Shown: positions 29,532 through 40,500, counted from the first letter of the stretch. The stretch is 64,000 bases of DNA from Candidatus Krumholzibacteriia bacterium (GCA_023131975.1 JAGLYV010000029.1:1-64000); one strand, 5' to 3'. The notes: generated by a model from the letters alone, not told the origin. Made by a program: numbers and translations.

Positions 29532-31019
29532 ATGAGCCCTGTGTCAGGACAGGCCATGGAAGTGACGAATAAATCCAGCGAGGCAAATGGAGCCACAGAC
29601 GTTTCCTCGATGCTCGAACAGGAGCTCGAGAGGAAAAACATGGCTTTCGAGGCCCTTTTCAGGCTGATGGAGAGGATCGGCACGACGCTTGATCTGGAGA
29701 CCATAGTACGTCTGTTTCTTATGACCCTGGCTGGTCAGCTGAGCCTCGACCAGATCGCGTTTTATCTGGTATCCTCGAAAGACAATATTTTTAGAGCATA
29801 TTATTCACTGGGGATCGGTACGGGAGAACTGCCTCCCACAATGGACAGATCCTCATATATCGTCCGGACACTGGGTAAAAAACTCGATCTTGTGGAGATC
29901 AGCGAGTCTCAGGACCTGGAGGCGTACACCGACCCTTCGGACGATGGGACCCTGTTCTCGATGAATGGATTCAGCTATGCCTTTCCACTGATCGGGAAAA
30001 TGGGGGTGCTTGGTATAATCCTCATGAGCCGGAAGATCGATGGAAGCGGGTTTACCCGGTTCAACGGGGAGATCCTTCATGTTCTGACAAGAGCGACAGC
30101 CATGGCTGTCGGTAACGCTATGTTGTATAACGAAGTTCTACTGTCAAACATGGAAATGGAAGATTTCGCCAGAGTTAAGAAGGAATTTCTCTCTCACACG
30201 TCCCACGAGCTCAGGACCCCCCTGACTATCCTTAAGAGTTCTCTCTGGTCTATCGAAGAGAAGAGTGGAAATGATGGTGTACTGATGGAACTGGCCTGTA
30301 AGGCGGTGACCCGGCTCGGTGGTGTGGTGGACCAGCTGCTGTCCCTGAACGATATCGGGACAAACGCGTCATCGCTCAGCCTTGTCCGCACAAATATCCT
30401 GCAATTACTGGAATCGTCTTTTGTGGAAAGGATCTCCGAGATCAGCGAGATGGGAGTCACCTTCAAACTGGATAAGATGAATACTCCGGAAGACTTGTAC
30501 ATAGACGCGACCAAGATGAGGATCGTATTCAAGAGCATAATCGATAACGCGGTCAGTTCGGTGGAGAGTGGAGGAAACATCTATCTTAGTGTCTCCACGC
30601 GGGCTCTCCCTCCTGATGAACTGGAAGGTGTGGAGATCATCTGCAGTGAATGTCGCAAAGAATGTCCAGTCGAATTCGCGGTTCCGGACACCCATGGATC
30701 TGGATTTTCAGAAGAAACGTCAACCGGCAATGAAAGAAAAAGTGGAAATCCTGTCGAAAAGTGGGTCGTGATCAGGGTGAGTGACAACGGTATCGGGATA
30801 CCCGAGGAGGAGATCAGGACTCTGAGCGAACCTTTCACGAGAGCGTCTAACTCAAAAATGGCCGATGTAAAAGGGTTGGGGCTCGGGCTCTCTGTCTCGT
30901 CGAAGATCATCTACTCTCACGGTGGTAGATTCTTCTGTAAAAGCGAAAAAGGGAAAGGGGCTGAATTCGCAATCTGGCTTCCGGTCTCTTCTGAGAGAGA
31001 AAAGGATCAAATCACTTGA
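29532..31019 (+). CDS. GAF-domain sensor histidine kinase
   Basis: SHTSHELRTPLTILKSS (H box), VIRVSDNGIGIPEEEI, GLGLGLSVSSKIIYSHGGRF. Confidence 0.88.
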   Translation: MSPVSGQAMEVTNKSSEANGATDVSSMLEQELERKNMAFEALFRLMERIGTTLDLETIVRLFLMTLAGQLSLDQIAFYLVSSKDNIFRAYYSLGIGTGELPPTMDRSSYIVRTLGKKLDLVEISESQDLEAYTDPSDDGTLFSMNGFSYAFPLIGKMGVLGIILMSRKIDGSGFTRFNGEILHVLTRATAMAVGNAMLYNEVLLSNMEMEDFARVKKEFLSHTSHELRTPLTILKSSLWSIEEKSGNDGVLMELACKAVTRLGGVVDQLLSLNDIGTNASSLSLVRTNILQLLESSFVERISEISEMGVTFKLDKMNTPEDLYIDATKMRIVFKSIIDNAVSSVESGGNIYLSVSTRALPPDELEGVEIICSECRKECPVEFAVPDTHGSGFSEETSTGNERKSGNPVEKWVVIRVSDNGIGIPEEEIRTLSEPFTRASNSKMADVKGLGLGLSVSSKIIYSHGGRFFCKSEKGKGAEFAIWLPVSSEREKDQIT

Positions 31020-31110
31020 ATAATGAGGAAGATTGGCTGAGAATATCTGGTACGCTCGCCATAGAAACTGTTTTTCCGGTCTTGCAATATTGGGGGGGAT
31101 GGAGGTTGAA

Positions 31111-31668
31111 ATGGAAATAAAAGGTATGATCTTTCATTCAAGGAAAGAGTTCGTCATCGAGAATTTCGGTGAAGAAGGATGGGATAGTGTAGTAGCTTCA
31201 CTTTCCAAAGAAGATCAGGAACTTTTCGATGAGACCATCCTCACGGCGAAATGGTATCCGTTCGAAGTAGGTGAAAGACTGGATAAGGCTATCGTCGGTA
31301 TACTCGGTGGTGGAGACGGTGGCATATTCAGGAAGATAGGGGTGCAGTCTGCTCAGAGAAGCCTGACCAAGGTTCACAAGGCTTTCCTGACCCCCGGCGA
31401 TCCGCAGGCCTTCATGAAGAAATCGAGTATCATCTACAAGTTCTACTATGATACGGGATATCGCGAATATCAGGAGACCGGGCCGAATTCCGGCATAGTG
31501 ACCACCTACGAAGCAGAGACCTTTTCACACCCCGACTGTCTCACTGTCATCGGGTGGTATGAGGAAGCTCTGAGGATGTGCGGAGCCAAAAGGGTGGCCG
31601 GTGTGGAAGAAGAATGCAGGGCAAAAGGCGGAAAAGTCTGCCGTTACAGATTCAGCTGGGATATCTAG
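31111..31668 (+). CDS. HNOB/V4R-like sensory domain protein
   Basis: GMIFHSRKEFVIENFGEEGWDSVV resembles heme-NO-binding N-termini; C-terminal EECRAKGGKVCRYRFSW resembles V4R; SD GGAGG 5 nt before ATG 31111. Confidence 0.5.
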   Translation: MEIKGMIFHSRKEFVIENFGEEGWDSVVASLSKEDQELFDETILTAKWYPFEVGERLDKAIVGILGGGDGGIFRKIGVQSAQRSLTKVHKAFLTPGDPQAFMKKSSIIYKFYYDTGYREYQETGPNSGIVTTYEAETFSHPDCLTVIGWYEEALRMCGAKRVAGVEEECRAKGGKVCRYRFSWDI

Positions 31669-31872
31669 GCAGGGCAGGGTCTGCCCCCGGACAGGATACG
31701 GACAGTCAGCTTTTTCCAGAGGCTGCGTCTCGCCTCGTAGATTGAGATAATCAACCGCTTAAAAACCTTGATTTGTGACTGGGGAATGGTCTAAACTCGC
31801 TGGGCTTGTTCTCGAAACGTCCCCACTTCCTGCCGGGAAGCAGGGGTTCAGCCCGAATGATTGGAGTAAGTC

Positions 31873-33975
31873 ATGCGCAGACCTATTTTCCTGGTTGTCC
31901 TGGCCGTAATGCTGGTCATTTCCTGTGCTCAGCAGGTCGGTATCGACAATCCCCTGCTGTCGGAGTTCGATACGCCTTTCGGGGTCCCTCCTTTTGAGGA
32001 GATCAAAGAAGCACATTACGTCCCTGCCTTTCAGGAAGGGATCAGAATGCATAATGAAGAAATAGCCGCGATAGTCGAAGATACCGAATCGCCGACTTTC
32101 GAGAATACGATTGCGGCGATGGAAGGTTCCGGGAGGCTTCTCGACAGTGTCGCCAGTATTTTCTTCAGCCTCAACTCGGCCAATACGAACGAGGAGATGC
32201 AGGCGATTGCCAAAGAGATAGCGCCACTTCTGGCAGCTCATGGCGACAACATCGCTCTCAATAGTGATCTTTTTCAGAAGGTCAAGACCGTTTACCTTCA
32301 GAAGGACGATCTGGGACTGAACACCGAGCAGAACAAGGTCCTGACCGATTATTACAAGAACTTTATTCGGGGTGGTGCCGATCTGGGTGGGGAAGATAAG
32401 GCCACGCTTCGCGAGATAAATCAGGAATTGTCGGTTCTCAGTCTTCAGTTCGGCGAAAATATACTGAAGGAGACCAACAGGTTCGAATTGATCATCGATA
32501 ACGAGAAAGACCTTGCCGGGCTTCCCGAGGCCTCTATTGTCGGAGCTGCCGAGACAGCCACCAGCAGAGGTTATGAGGGTAAGTGGGTTTTCACGACCTC
32601 CAAACCCAGCATGGTCCCATTTATCCAGTACGCGGAGAATCGAGATCTGAGAGAAAAAATCTATAAGGCTTACATAAACCGTGGTGATAACGACGACGAA
32701 TTCGACAACAAGAAGATCCTTTCCCGGATGGCGGCTCTCAGAGTCAAAAAAGCCAATCTCCTCGGGTACGAGACCCACGCTCATTTCATCCTTGAACAGG
32801 GAATGGCGAAGAACCCCGCGAATGTCTATATCTTCCTCGACAAGATATGGTTGCCGGCTCTCGCGAAGGCCAAGGAAGAAAGAGCGATGATGCAGAAGAT
32901 GATCGACGATGAAGGTGATGATTTCAAACTGCAGAGTTGGGACTGGTGGTATTACGCCGAAAAGGTGAAGAAGGTAAAGTATGATCTCGATGAAGAGATG
33001 ATAAAACCCTATTTTCAGCTTGATAATGTCATTAACGGTGCTTTTGCCGTTGCCAACAAGCTGTGGGGGATCACCTTCGAAGAACGGACCGATATTCCAA
33101 AATATCACCCTGACGTCAAGACCTTCGAAGTGAAGGAGGCGGATGGCACGCACATAGGTATCCTGCTTGCCGATTATTTCCCCAGGGAGAGCAAGAGGGG
33201 GGGAGCCTGGTGCGGTACATACAGGCAGCAGTGCAGGATCGACGGCAAGATGATCACTCCGATAGTCAATAACGTAGGTAATTTCCAGAAACCTACAGCC
33301 GACAAACCGGCATTGTTGACATGGGACGATGTCCTGACTCTCTTCCACGAGTTCGGTCATGGGCTGCACAACCTTCTGTCTGCCGGCACCTATCCTTCGG
33401 TGACAGCCACAAACGTCGCGACCGACTTTGTCGAACTGCCATCTCAGATCATGGAGAACTGGGCCGGTGAGCCGGAAGTGCTGGCGATGTACGCGACACA
33501 TTACGAGACCGGCGAGGTCATCCCCGAAGAACTGGTCACGAAGATGAAGAATGCCAGCAAGTTCAACCAGGGATTCGCGGCGACGGAGTATCTTGCGGCG
33601 TCTTATCTCGATATGGACTGGCATACTCTGAGAGACACGGTCGAACAGGACGTGGATGATTTCGAGACTGCCTCGCTTTCGAGGATAGGGCTCATACCGG
33701 AGATCATCAGCCGTTACAGAAGTACCTATTACCGGCATATCTTTACGAGCGGCTATTCCGCCGGGTATTTCAGCTACATGTGGGCCGAAGTCCTCGATGC
33801 CGATGCGTTCCAGGCGTTCAAGGAAGCCGGCATTTTCGACCAGGAACTGGCACAGTCGTTCAGAGTCAATATCCTGGCAGCCGGTGGTTCGGAAGATCCG
33901 ATGACCCTCTACAAGAAGTTCAGGGGCAAGGAGCCTGGAATCGAGCCTCTTTTGAAGAAGAGGGGCCTGATCTAG
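31873..33975 (+). CDS. dcp: M3 family metallopeptidase (peptidyl-dipeptidase Dcp-like lipoprotein)
   Basis: LVISCAQQ lipobox; TLFHEFGHGLHNLLS zinc motif; FNQGFAATEYLAAS. Confidence 0.92.
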   Translation: MRRPIFLVVLAVMLVISCAQQVGIDNPLLSEFDTPFGVPPFEEIKEAHYVPAFQEGIRMHNEEIAAIVEDTESPTFENTIAAMEGSGRLLDSVASIFFSLNSANTNEEMQAIAKEIAPLLAAHGDNIALNSDLFQKVKTVYLQKDDLGLNTEQNKVLTDYYKNFIRGGADLGGEDKATLREINQELSVLSLQFGENILKETNRFELIIDNEKDLAGLPEASIVGAAETATSRGYEGKWVFTTSKPSMVPFIQYAENRDLREKIYKAYINRGDNDDEFDNKKILSRMAALRVKKANLLGYETHAHFILEQGMAKNPANVYIFLDKIWLPALAKAKEERAMMQKMIDDEGDDFKLQSWDWWYYAEKVKKVKYDLDEEMIKPYFQLDNVINGAFAVANKLWGITFEERTDIPKYHPDVKTFEVKEADGTHIGILLADYFPRESKRGGAWCGTYRQQCRIDGKMITPIVNNVGNFQKPTADKPALLTWDDVLTLFHEFGHGLHNLLSAGTYPSVTATNVATDFVELPSQIMENWAGEPEVLAMYATHYETGEVIPEELVTKMKNASKFNQGFAATEYLAASYLDMDWHTLRDTVEQDVDDFETASLSRIGLIPEIISRYRSTYYRHIFTSGYSAGYFSYMWAEVLDADAFQAFKEAGIFDQELAQSFRVNILAAGGSEDPMTLYKKFRGKEPGIEPLLKKRGLI

Positions 33976-34005
33976 ATTCAGGGTTTTCCGCGTTTAGAGA
34001 ATACA

Positions 34006-34039
34006 GGGGGCTTTCCGGTGATTCCGGGCGCCCCCTTTT
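34006..34039 (+). terminator. Rho-independent terminator after dcp
   Basis: GGGGGC...CCGG..CCGG..GCCCCC followed by TTTT. Confidence 0.75.
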
Positions 34040-34078
34040 GTTATCCTGTACGGGCGAGCCGGAGAGGATGAAGATGGA

Positions 34079-34543
34079 ATGAATGGAAAAGAGACGCGGA
34101 TACGGCCATTTGCGCAGCGGGACAGAGAATCCGTTATAAGGCTGTGGGAAGCCTGTGATCTCATCGTCCCATGGAACGATCCTTCGAAGGATATCGACAG
34201 AAAGCTCCTGGTCGATCCCGATCTTTTTCTTGTCCTGGTCAGTCCGGCAGCTGATGGCCTGGACGGAGAAGAACTGATCGCTTCGGTGATGGGTGGATAC
34301 GAGGGACACAGGGGGTGGATCAACTATCTGGCCGTCGATCCGCGGCACCGTGGCAGGGGATACGCCCGGATGATCATGGATGAGGTGGAGGAGAGGATCA
34401 GGGCGAAGGGATGCCCGAAGATAAATCTCCAGATACGGGAGACTAACAAAGCGGTGATCGAATTCTACGAGCACATCGGCTATACCGACGATCATATAAT
34501 AAGTCTCGGCAAAAAGCTGGTCGATGACGAGAAAAGAGATTGA
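34079..34543 (+). CDS. GNAT family acetyltransferase (YpeA-like)
   Basis: IRPFAQRDRESVIRLWEACDL, NYLAVDPRHRGRGYARMIMDEVEERI, NLQIRETNKAVIEFYEHIGY. Confidence 0.88.
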   Translation: MNGKETRIRPFAQRDRESVIRLWEACDLIVPWNDPSKDIDRKLLVDPDLFLVLVSPAADGLDGEELIASVMGGYEGHRGWINYLAVDPRHRGRGYARMIMDEVEERIRAKGCPKINLQIRETNKAVIEFYEHIGYTDDHIISLGKKLVDDEKRD

Positions 34544-34626
34544 TGACGGGAAAAAGGATGATCATGCCTGAACGATGTTCCGCGGGGGGGGGCTTCGGTC
34601 GACCTTGGTATGTCAGTGAGAATATA

Positions 34627-34830
34627 TTATCCTCCGTGCGCAAGATGGAAGACTACCACATTCGAACCACTTTCCAGTTCGTATGAATCATAATCTTCTT
34701 CCGGTATGAGGATCTCGTTTACCGTCACGGTGATCAGTACGTAGTCATAGCCCATCTCGTCGAGCAGGTCCTGGACCGTCATCCCTTCGCGCCATTCAAG
34801 TCTGTCCCTGTTATTGACGGTTATCATCAC
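34627..34830 (-). CDS. thiS: ThiS/MoaD-like sulfur carrier protein
   Basis: Beta-grasp-size protein with C-terminal GG (..VVFHLAHGG). Confidence 0.8.
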   Translation of the reverse strand: MMITVNNRDRLEWREGMTVQDLLDEMGYDYVLITVTVNEILIPEEDYDSYELESGSNVVVFHLAHGG

Positions 34831-35445
34831 TTATACCTCCCCGCCCGTTATCAGCGCGATCGCCGTATTGGCCTGGATCGCGGCCGCGATGGCGACTCGT
34901 GCGCCGCAGAGGCCGATCTGTGGGTCGGATCGTTCGTCACCGACGATATGGATATTACCCGAAGTCCTGAGCTCGATCGACGCGTTGTTTCCGATACCCG
35001 CGATGCCGCTGACTCCGATCACCGGCCTGTCAGGGCGCGCGGAACACCATTTTTCCAGGAGCCAGTGTTTGTCTTCGGCCCTGTCAAATGCTTCGATCAG
35101 TATCTGGGCATCTCCATATATCTCAATAAGATTATCGGCTGTGAGCCTTGTGTCGTGCAGCTTTAGACGGATAGACGGATTGATAGCGCGTAGATGGTCG
35201 GCGAGAGCTTCTACCTTGACTCTGCCGATATCGTTCTGGAAAAAATGTTGTCTGTTGAGATTCGACTCCTCGATGGAGTCGTGATCGACGAGGATGAGAT
35301 TTCCCACTCCCGCTCTCGTCAGGTACACGGCAGTGTTCGACCCTATACCTCCGCATCCGGCTATACCGACAGTCGCGGCAGCGAGTCTTTTCGTAGAGCC
35401 GGAGACGTTTCTTTTGAAAATGCCGCTTTCCATATCCATGATCAT
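34831..35445 (-). CDS. thiF: ThiF/MoeB-like sulfur-carrier adenylyltransferase
   Basis: VGIAGCGGIGSNTAVYLTRAGVGNLILVDHDSIEESNLNRQHFF. Confidence 0.88.
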   Translation of the reverse strand: MIMDMESGIFKRNVSGSTKRLAAATVGIAGCGGIGSNTAVYLTRAGVGNLILVDHDSIEESNLNRQHFFQNDIGRVKVEALADHLRAINPSIRLKLHDTRLTADNLIEIYGDAQILIEAFDRAEDKHWLLEKWCSARPDRPVIGVSGIAGIGNNASIELRTSGNIHIVGDERSDPQIGLCGARVAIAAAIQANTAIALITGGEV

Positions 35446-35531
35446 TAAAGCCTTGTTATCACGTTTATTCAGAGACAGCGGTCAGAAAGCGAGACGGTCA
35501 CCAATGAATGATGACCGTCACAAATAAGGGT

Positions 35532-37532
35532 TTATTCCTGATCGTCTTTTATGATCTCGACAAGCTCCGGCAGGTCGATGCCGAGTTCTTTCAGGCGTTC
35601 GATCTTCGGAACGCCGTTTCTTGTCCAGCCGCGACGGTCGTACGCCGCGTCGACTACTTTGTTGTACTGCTCTACCCTGTGTTTTCTGGTAATCTCCATC
35701 TTTTCTTCGGTGCTTTTGCCTGTCGGGTCGATGCCGATGATCTCTTTCATCTGTTTGTCGTAGAGCTTTTCGGCGCGTGACTCATACTCTTCCCCGGTCA
35801 CAGGGCCGACAGCTCTGTATGGGGGCATATCGTCTTTGCGCGTGCCGTATCCGAGCATACGGGACATCACCCGCTGAAGGTTGTGTACACGCGCGGACTG
35901 ATCCAGCATCTTTTCCTCGTCGAGTGGCTCTCCGGTCATTCCCTCGAAGAACTTGAAGAAATCCTCTACATGCTCGGGCACCTTTGCCGCCTGCTGCGGA
36001 GGGAAATTCTTGTTGGTCGCCGGGACCACATCGTTCCAGATCAGCTTGCAGAGGCCATTGAGGCCGAACCATGTACGCCAGAGCGGGTAGTAGTAGAGAG
36101 CTTCGGCCTTGTCATCGAAAGATGGTATCTGATTGTTCACCATATCCATGAAGATCAACCAGGCTTCGTCATGCTGCGGCCCCTTGACTGCCATCGTGTA
36201 ACCGGCCTGCTGGGCGAGTGATTCCTTGCACACATATTCGGAATACTCGAGCCCCTTGACTTCCATGCCGATATCCTGCATGAAATCGGCATCGGCGCCC
36301 AGTTCCCTGGCCCATTTTCCCTTGAGGTAGCGGATGCCCATTCCGACATCTACTCCGAATCCTTCACCGAGCGCCATCTCGTGCAGGCACTGAAGGACCT
36401 CGGCGGTAGCGCCGAATTTGAGTTCCTTGCCACCGGTAACTTCCTTGTCTATCAGCCCGTTTTCGAAACACTCCATGACGAATGCCATACATGTACCGAC
36501 CGATATAGTATCGACTCCGTAGGTATCGCAGTAGAAGTTGTATTCCATAAGGAAATCGCCGTCGAAGCATCCCATGTTCGCCGCCGCTGCGGCAGTCTCG
36601 TATTCCGGTCCATCGACAGTGACCTTCGAGCCTTTGTAGGGGCCGGTCTTCAGTTCGAAGCCGTCGACCGTCTTGGCGCAGGCCATCGAACATCCCTTCC
36701 AGCAACCGTCCGGCAGTCCCTGTGTCACGTACTTTGCCTTGAGCATCTTCGAGTCGATGTTGGGCGTGTCCACATGCTGGCCGAATTTGTAGTTGTGTAC
36801 GGGCAACAGGTCGTACGCGTCCATCACATCGACGATGTTGGCTGTCCCGACTTCGCGCATCCTGCACTGTGATTTGTCGAGGGTGGCCATCTCGGCGTTG
36901 ATCTTCATCCCGTAGTCGCGGATGAGCTTTGCGTCATGGGGCCCGTTCATATCGTCCACTATCTCAATGGCCCCGGTGGGGCAGACGTAGGCGCAGGACG
37001 TACAGCCAATACAATGCGGATCGACCTCGCCGAAGGGCATCGTCATGTGTCTCTTGATGCCGCGTCCCGCGAAATCAAGGATCTTTTCCATAACGAATTC
37101 CTCGCAGGCGTGGACACAATGTCCACAGAGTATGCAGGCCTTCTCATTCTCGTCGGTCAACTCTGATTTGTATTTGTCCTTGTCGGTGGCGCCGCAGATG
37201 GCCGCGATCTCCTGGATGATGGGAACCTTGGGCCAGCGGCCCAGGTACATCTCGGCAAGGGTCTTTCGGTGTTTTTTCACCCTTTCAGATGTAGTGTCGA
37301 CACTGATCTCACCGCGGATCGGGAAGTTACAGGAGGTGACCAGTTTTTTCTTTCCGTTCTGTTCGATCTCCACGACACAAAGGCGGCATGTGCCCTGAGG
37401 TGTGAGATCCTTGTGATGACAGAGGGTAGGGACCGCTACCCCGTTATCCCTGAGTACTCCAAGCAGGAAGCTGTCTTTTATTACCTCGGTCTCTCTACCA
37501 TCGATCTTTATCGTGATTTTCTTTGTAGCCAT
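35532..37532 (-). CDS. HydA/NuoG-type [2Fe-2S]/[4Fe-4S] ferredoxin module fused to the C-terminal (domain 2/3) half of an aldehyde:ferredoxin oxidoreductase
   Basis: CHHKDLTPQGTCRLCVVEI; CILCGHCVHACEEF; CIGCTSCAYVCPTGAI; then AOR-like CWKGCSMACAKTVDG, KGPQHDEAW, FGLNGLCKLIW. SD GGAGGTGAT directly before ATG 37532. Confidence 0.85.
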   Translation of the reverse strand: MATKKITIKIDGRETEVIKDSFLLGVLRDNGVAVPTLCHHKDLTPQGTCRLCVVEIEQNGKKKLVTSCNFPIRGEISVDTTSERVKKHRKTLAEMYLGRWPKVPIIQEIAAICGATDKDKYKSELTDENEKACILCGHCVHACEEFVMEKILDFAGRGIKRHMTMPFGEVDPHCIGCTSCAYVCPTGAIEIVDDMNGPHDAKLIRDYGMKINAEMATLDKSQCRMREVGTANIVDVMDAYDLLPVHNYKFGQHVDTPNIDSKMLKAKYVTQGLPDGCWKGCSMACAKTVDGFELKTGPYKGSKVTVDGPEYETAAAAANMGCFDGDFLMEYNFYCDTYGVDTISVGTCMAFVMECFENGLIDKEVTGGKELKFGATAEVLQCLHEMALGEGFGVDVGMGIRYLKGKWARELGADADFMQDIGMEVKGLEYSEYVCKESLAQQAGYTMAVKGPQHDEAWLIFMDMVNNQIPSFDDKAEALYYYPLWRTWFGLNGLCKLIWNDVVPATNKNFPPQQAAKVPEHVEDFFKFFEGMTGEPLDEEKMLDQSARVHNLQRVMSRMLGYGTRKDDMPPYRAVGPVTGEEYESRAEKLYDKQMKEIIGIDPTGKSTEEKMEITRKHRVEQYNKVVDAAYDRRGWTRNGVPKIERLKELGIDLPELVEIIKDDQE

Positions 37533-40500
37533 TTATATCACCTCCACAGCGTCGAAATTGCAGGTCTCGAAACAGATCCCGCACTTGATGCATTTATCTG
37601 CCTCGATCACATGGAGTCTTTTCGACTCTCCCGTGATAACCTGCACCGGGCAGGCTCTCGCGCAGAGGGTGCAGCCGGTACATTTGTCGTTTATCCTGTA
37701 TGTGATCAGCGCCTTGCAGACACCGGCGCCGCATTTCTTTTCCTTTATATGCTGTTCGTACTCTTCTCTGAAGTATTTCAGAGTGGAGAGTACCGGGTTC
37801 GGAGCCGAGCCGCCGAGCTGACAGAGGCTCGTGTCCCGAACGGTGTCACAGAGTTCCTCCAGCGTCTCGATATCACCTTCCTTCCCTTCACCAGCGCATA
37901 TTCGTGTCAGGATGTTGTTCATCAGGTGTAATCCCTCGCGGCAGGCCGTACATTTGCCGCACGATTCGTCCATCAGGAAATCGATGAAATATCTCGCTAC
38001 ATCGACCATGCAGGTATTCTCGTTCATCACGATCATACCGCCCGAACCCATCATCGATCCCGCTTCGGTCAATGAGTCGAAGTCGACCGGCATGTCGAGC
38101 ATCGACGCGGGGATGCATCCTCCTGAAGGTCCGCCGGTCTGTACCGCCTTGAACTTCTTTCCGCCGGGGATGCCTCCGCCGATCTCCTCGACGATCTCAC
38201 GGAGCGTGATGCCCATCGAGACCTCTACAAGTCCGGTGTTCGTTATGTCTCCAACGAGTGAGAATACCTTTGTGCCTGATGAGCCGCCCCACGGGTTTCC
38301 GGAAACGTCTCCCGAACCTATCGAGGCAAACCAGTGAGCGCCCTTCTCGATGATCACAGGGATATTGGCCCATGTCTCGACGTTGTTCAATACCGTCGGC
38401 TTGTCGCGAAATCCGTATTCGACGTTGTGAACATACTTGGCTCTCGGTTCTCCGGCCTTGCCGGCCATCGATGCCATCAGCGCGCTTGACTCACCGCATA
38501 CGAAAGCTCCCGCGCCCCGGTGAATGTGTATTTCGAAGGAGAATCCCTTGCCCATGACGTCGTTTCCGAGGATGCCGTATTCGTGGCACTGCTCGATCGC
38601 CTTCTGGAGTCTGTCAAGGGCGAGAGGGTATTCTTTCCTGATGTAGATGTATCCCTCTTTCGCGCCGGTCGCGTACGCGCCTATCAGCATACCCTCTATC
38701 ACCGAATGGGGGTCGGTCTCGATGATCGACCTGTCCATGAAGGCTCCCGGATCACCTTCGTCGGCGTTACAGACGACGAAGATCTCCTCACCGCGTTCCA
38801 GCGCTGCCTTGCGTCCCGATTCCCATTTGACGCCCGCGGGGAATCCGCCGCCGCCGCGGCCCCGGATACCGGAGACGATCACTTCCCTGATCACGCCCTC
38901 GGGATCTCCACTGCCGATCACGGTACGAAGCGAGGTGTACCCGCCGCGCGCGATGTAATGGTCTATATTCTCGGGGTCTATAAGGCCCTTGTTCCTCAGG
39001 GCGATAAGCTGCTGTTTGCTGAAGAAGGTGATGTCGTCCATCTTCTCGTTCACGGCGCCCGATACCGGGTCGGTATGCAGGAGTCTTTCGACCACCTTTC
39101 CAGTAGCGAGGCTGTCTACGAGTTCTTCTATGTCTTCTTTCTGGACCTTCTGGTAAAAGGTGCCCGAAGGCTGGATGACCACGATAGGCCCCATAGCGCA
39201 GAAACCGTTACAGCCGGTACCTACGACAAGAAAATCTTTCTCCAACCCTTTTTCCCTGATCACCGAAATCAGGCTGTCGCGGATATCGAAGCCTTTCGCC
39301 GACACGCAACCGGTCCCGGTGCATACCATCAGCATATTTTTATAACCGGCTGTTTTCTCTTTTTCCGCCGAGGCGATCTTTTCCAGATCGTCAGAAGATA
39401 TTCTGGCGGATTTTTTCGAAGCACTTTTTCCGGCGGTCTTTTTCTTCTTTTCGGCCTTGCCAGCTTTCTCGAGGAGTTTCTCGACGTCCATGGCCCTTAC
39501 ATTGCCGAATACCTCTTCTCCGATCTTGACGACCGGAGCGATAGAGCATGCTCCGAGGCATGCGACCGCCTCGAGAGAATACTTGCTGTCTTCCGTAGTC
39601 TGGCCAGTCTTCACGCCAAGGACCCTTTCGAACGAGTCGAGTATCTTCGCCGAGCCCTTTACGTGGCAGGCTGTGCCCATGCAGACCTGGACTATCGTCT
39701 CACCTTTTGGCTCCAGGCTGAAAGCCTTGTAGAATGTGGCGATGTGGTAGAGGTGTGATTTTGGCTTGCCGGTCTTTTTGCACAGTTCATCGATGGCTGT
39801 TTTGGATATATGACGGAACCGTTCCTGGATGTCCTGCATCATCTCGATGACGTATTCGGGGTCGTTGTCCCATTTGTCTATGATGGAGTGGATCTCTTTG
39901 ATCTCGCCCGCGCACTGCAGGGAGAGTATTTTCGGTTTGATCTGCTCGGCGACCTTATTTTCCTCTATGCGCCACGCGGGGTTTATCTGACGGTTTTTAA
40001 GTACGAGAGCCTTTAATTTTTTATCGCGGAAGACCGTTCCCGTACCGCCTCGGCCGGCCTGTTTGATCCGTGGGACGTTCCTGCGCCAGTCCCAGAAGGA
40101 GAAGTTGAGAACACCCATGTGAGTGTGCTCGGCTCCCCGGCCCGCGGAGACACAGGCGATGTTTCTGAGGTCGAGTTCGTCGGCCGCGTACATCACGGCG
40201 AGTTCCTCGGCGAGAAGATGGGAATCGACACTTTCCATGGGAGCAGTCTCGATGGTCACTTTTCCCGCGACCGCGTCTATAAGCACGATGACTTCTCTGT
40301 CGGCCTTTCCGGTGACCATCAGCGCGTCAAAACCGGCGAATTTCAGGTATGGTCCGAAATATCCACCGACATTACAGTCCATCATCGATTTTGTGAGAGG
40401 GGAGAGGGCCGTTACTATGGTCTTTCCCGATCCTGGAAATGAAGTCGCTCCGCCCAGGGGGCCCGAGGAAAAACAGAGCGGGTTTTCGGGGCTGTCCCAC

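Noticed and set aside
31759-33738. 659-aa minus-strand ORF opposite dcp
   Set aside because: Fully antisense to an M3 peptidase with HEFGH motif; shadow ORF.
34584-34592. G9 homopolymer as a phase-variation tract
   Set aside because: Lies between convergent genes (GNAT and thiS), outside any coding or likely promoter region.
38520-39758. 412-aa plus-strand ORF within the AOR-NuoEF gene
   Set aside because: Antisense to conserved NuoF/NuoE motifs; shadow ORF.
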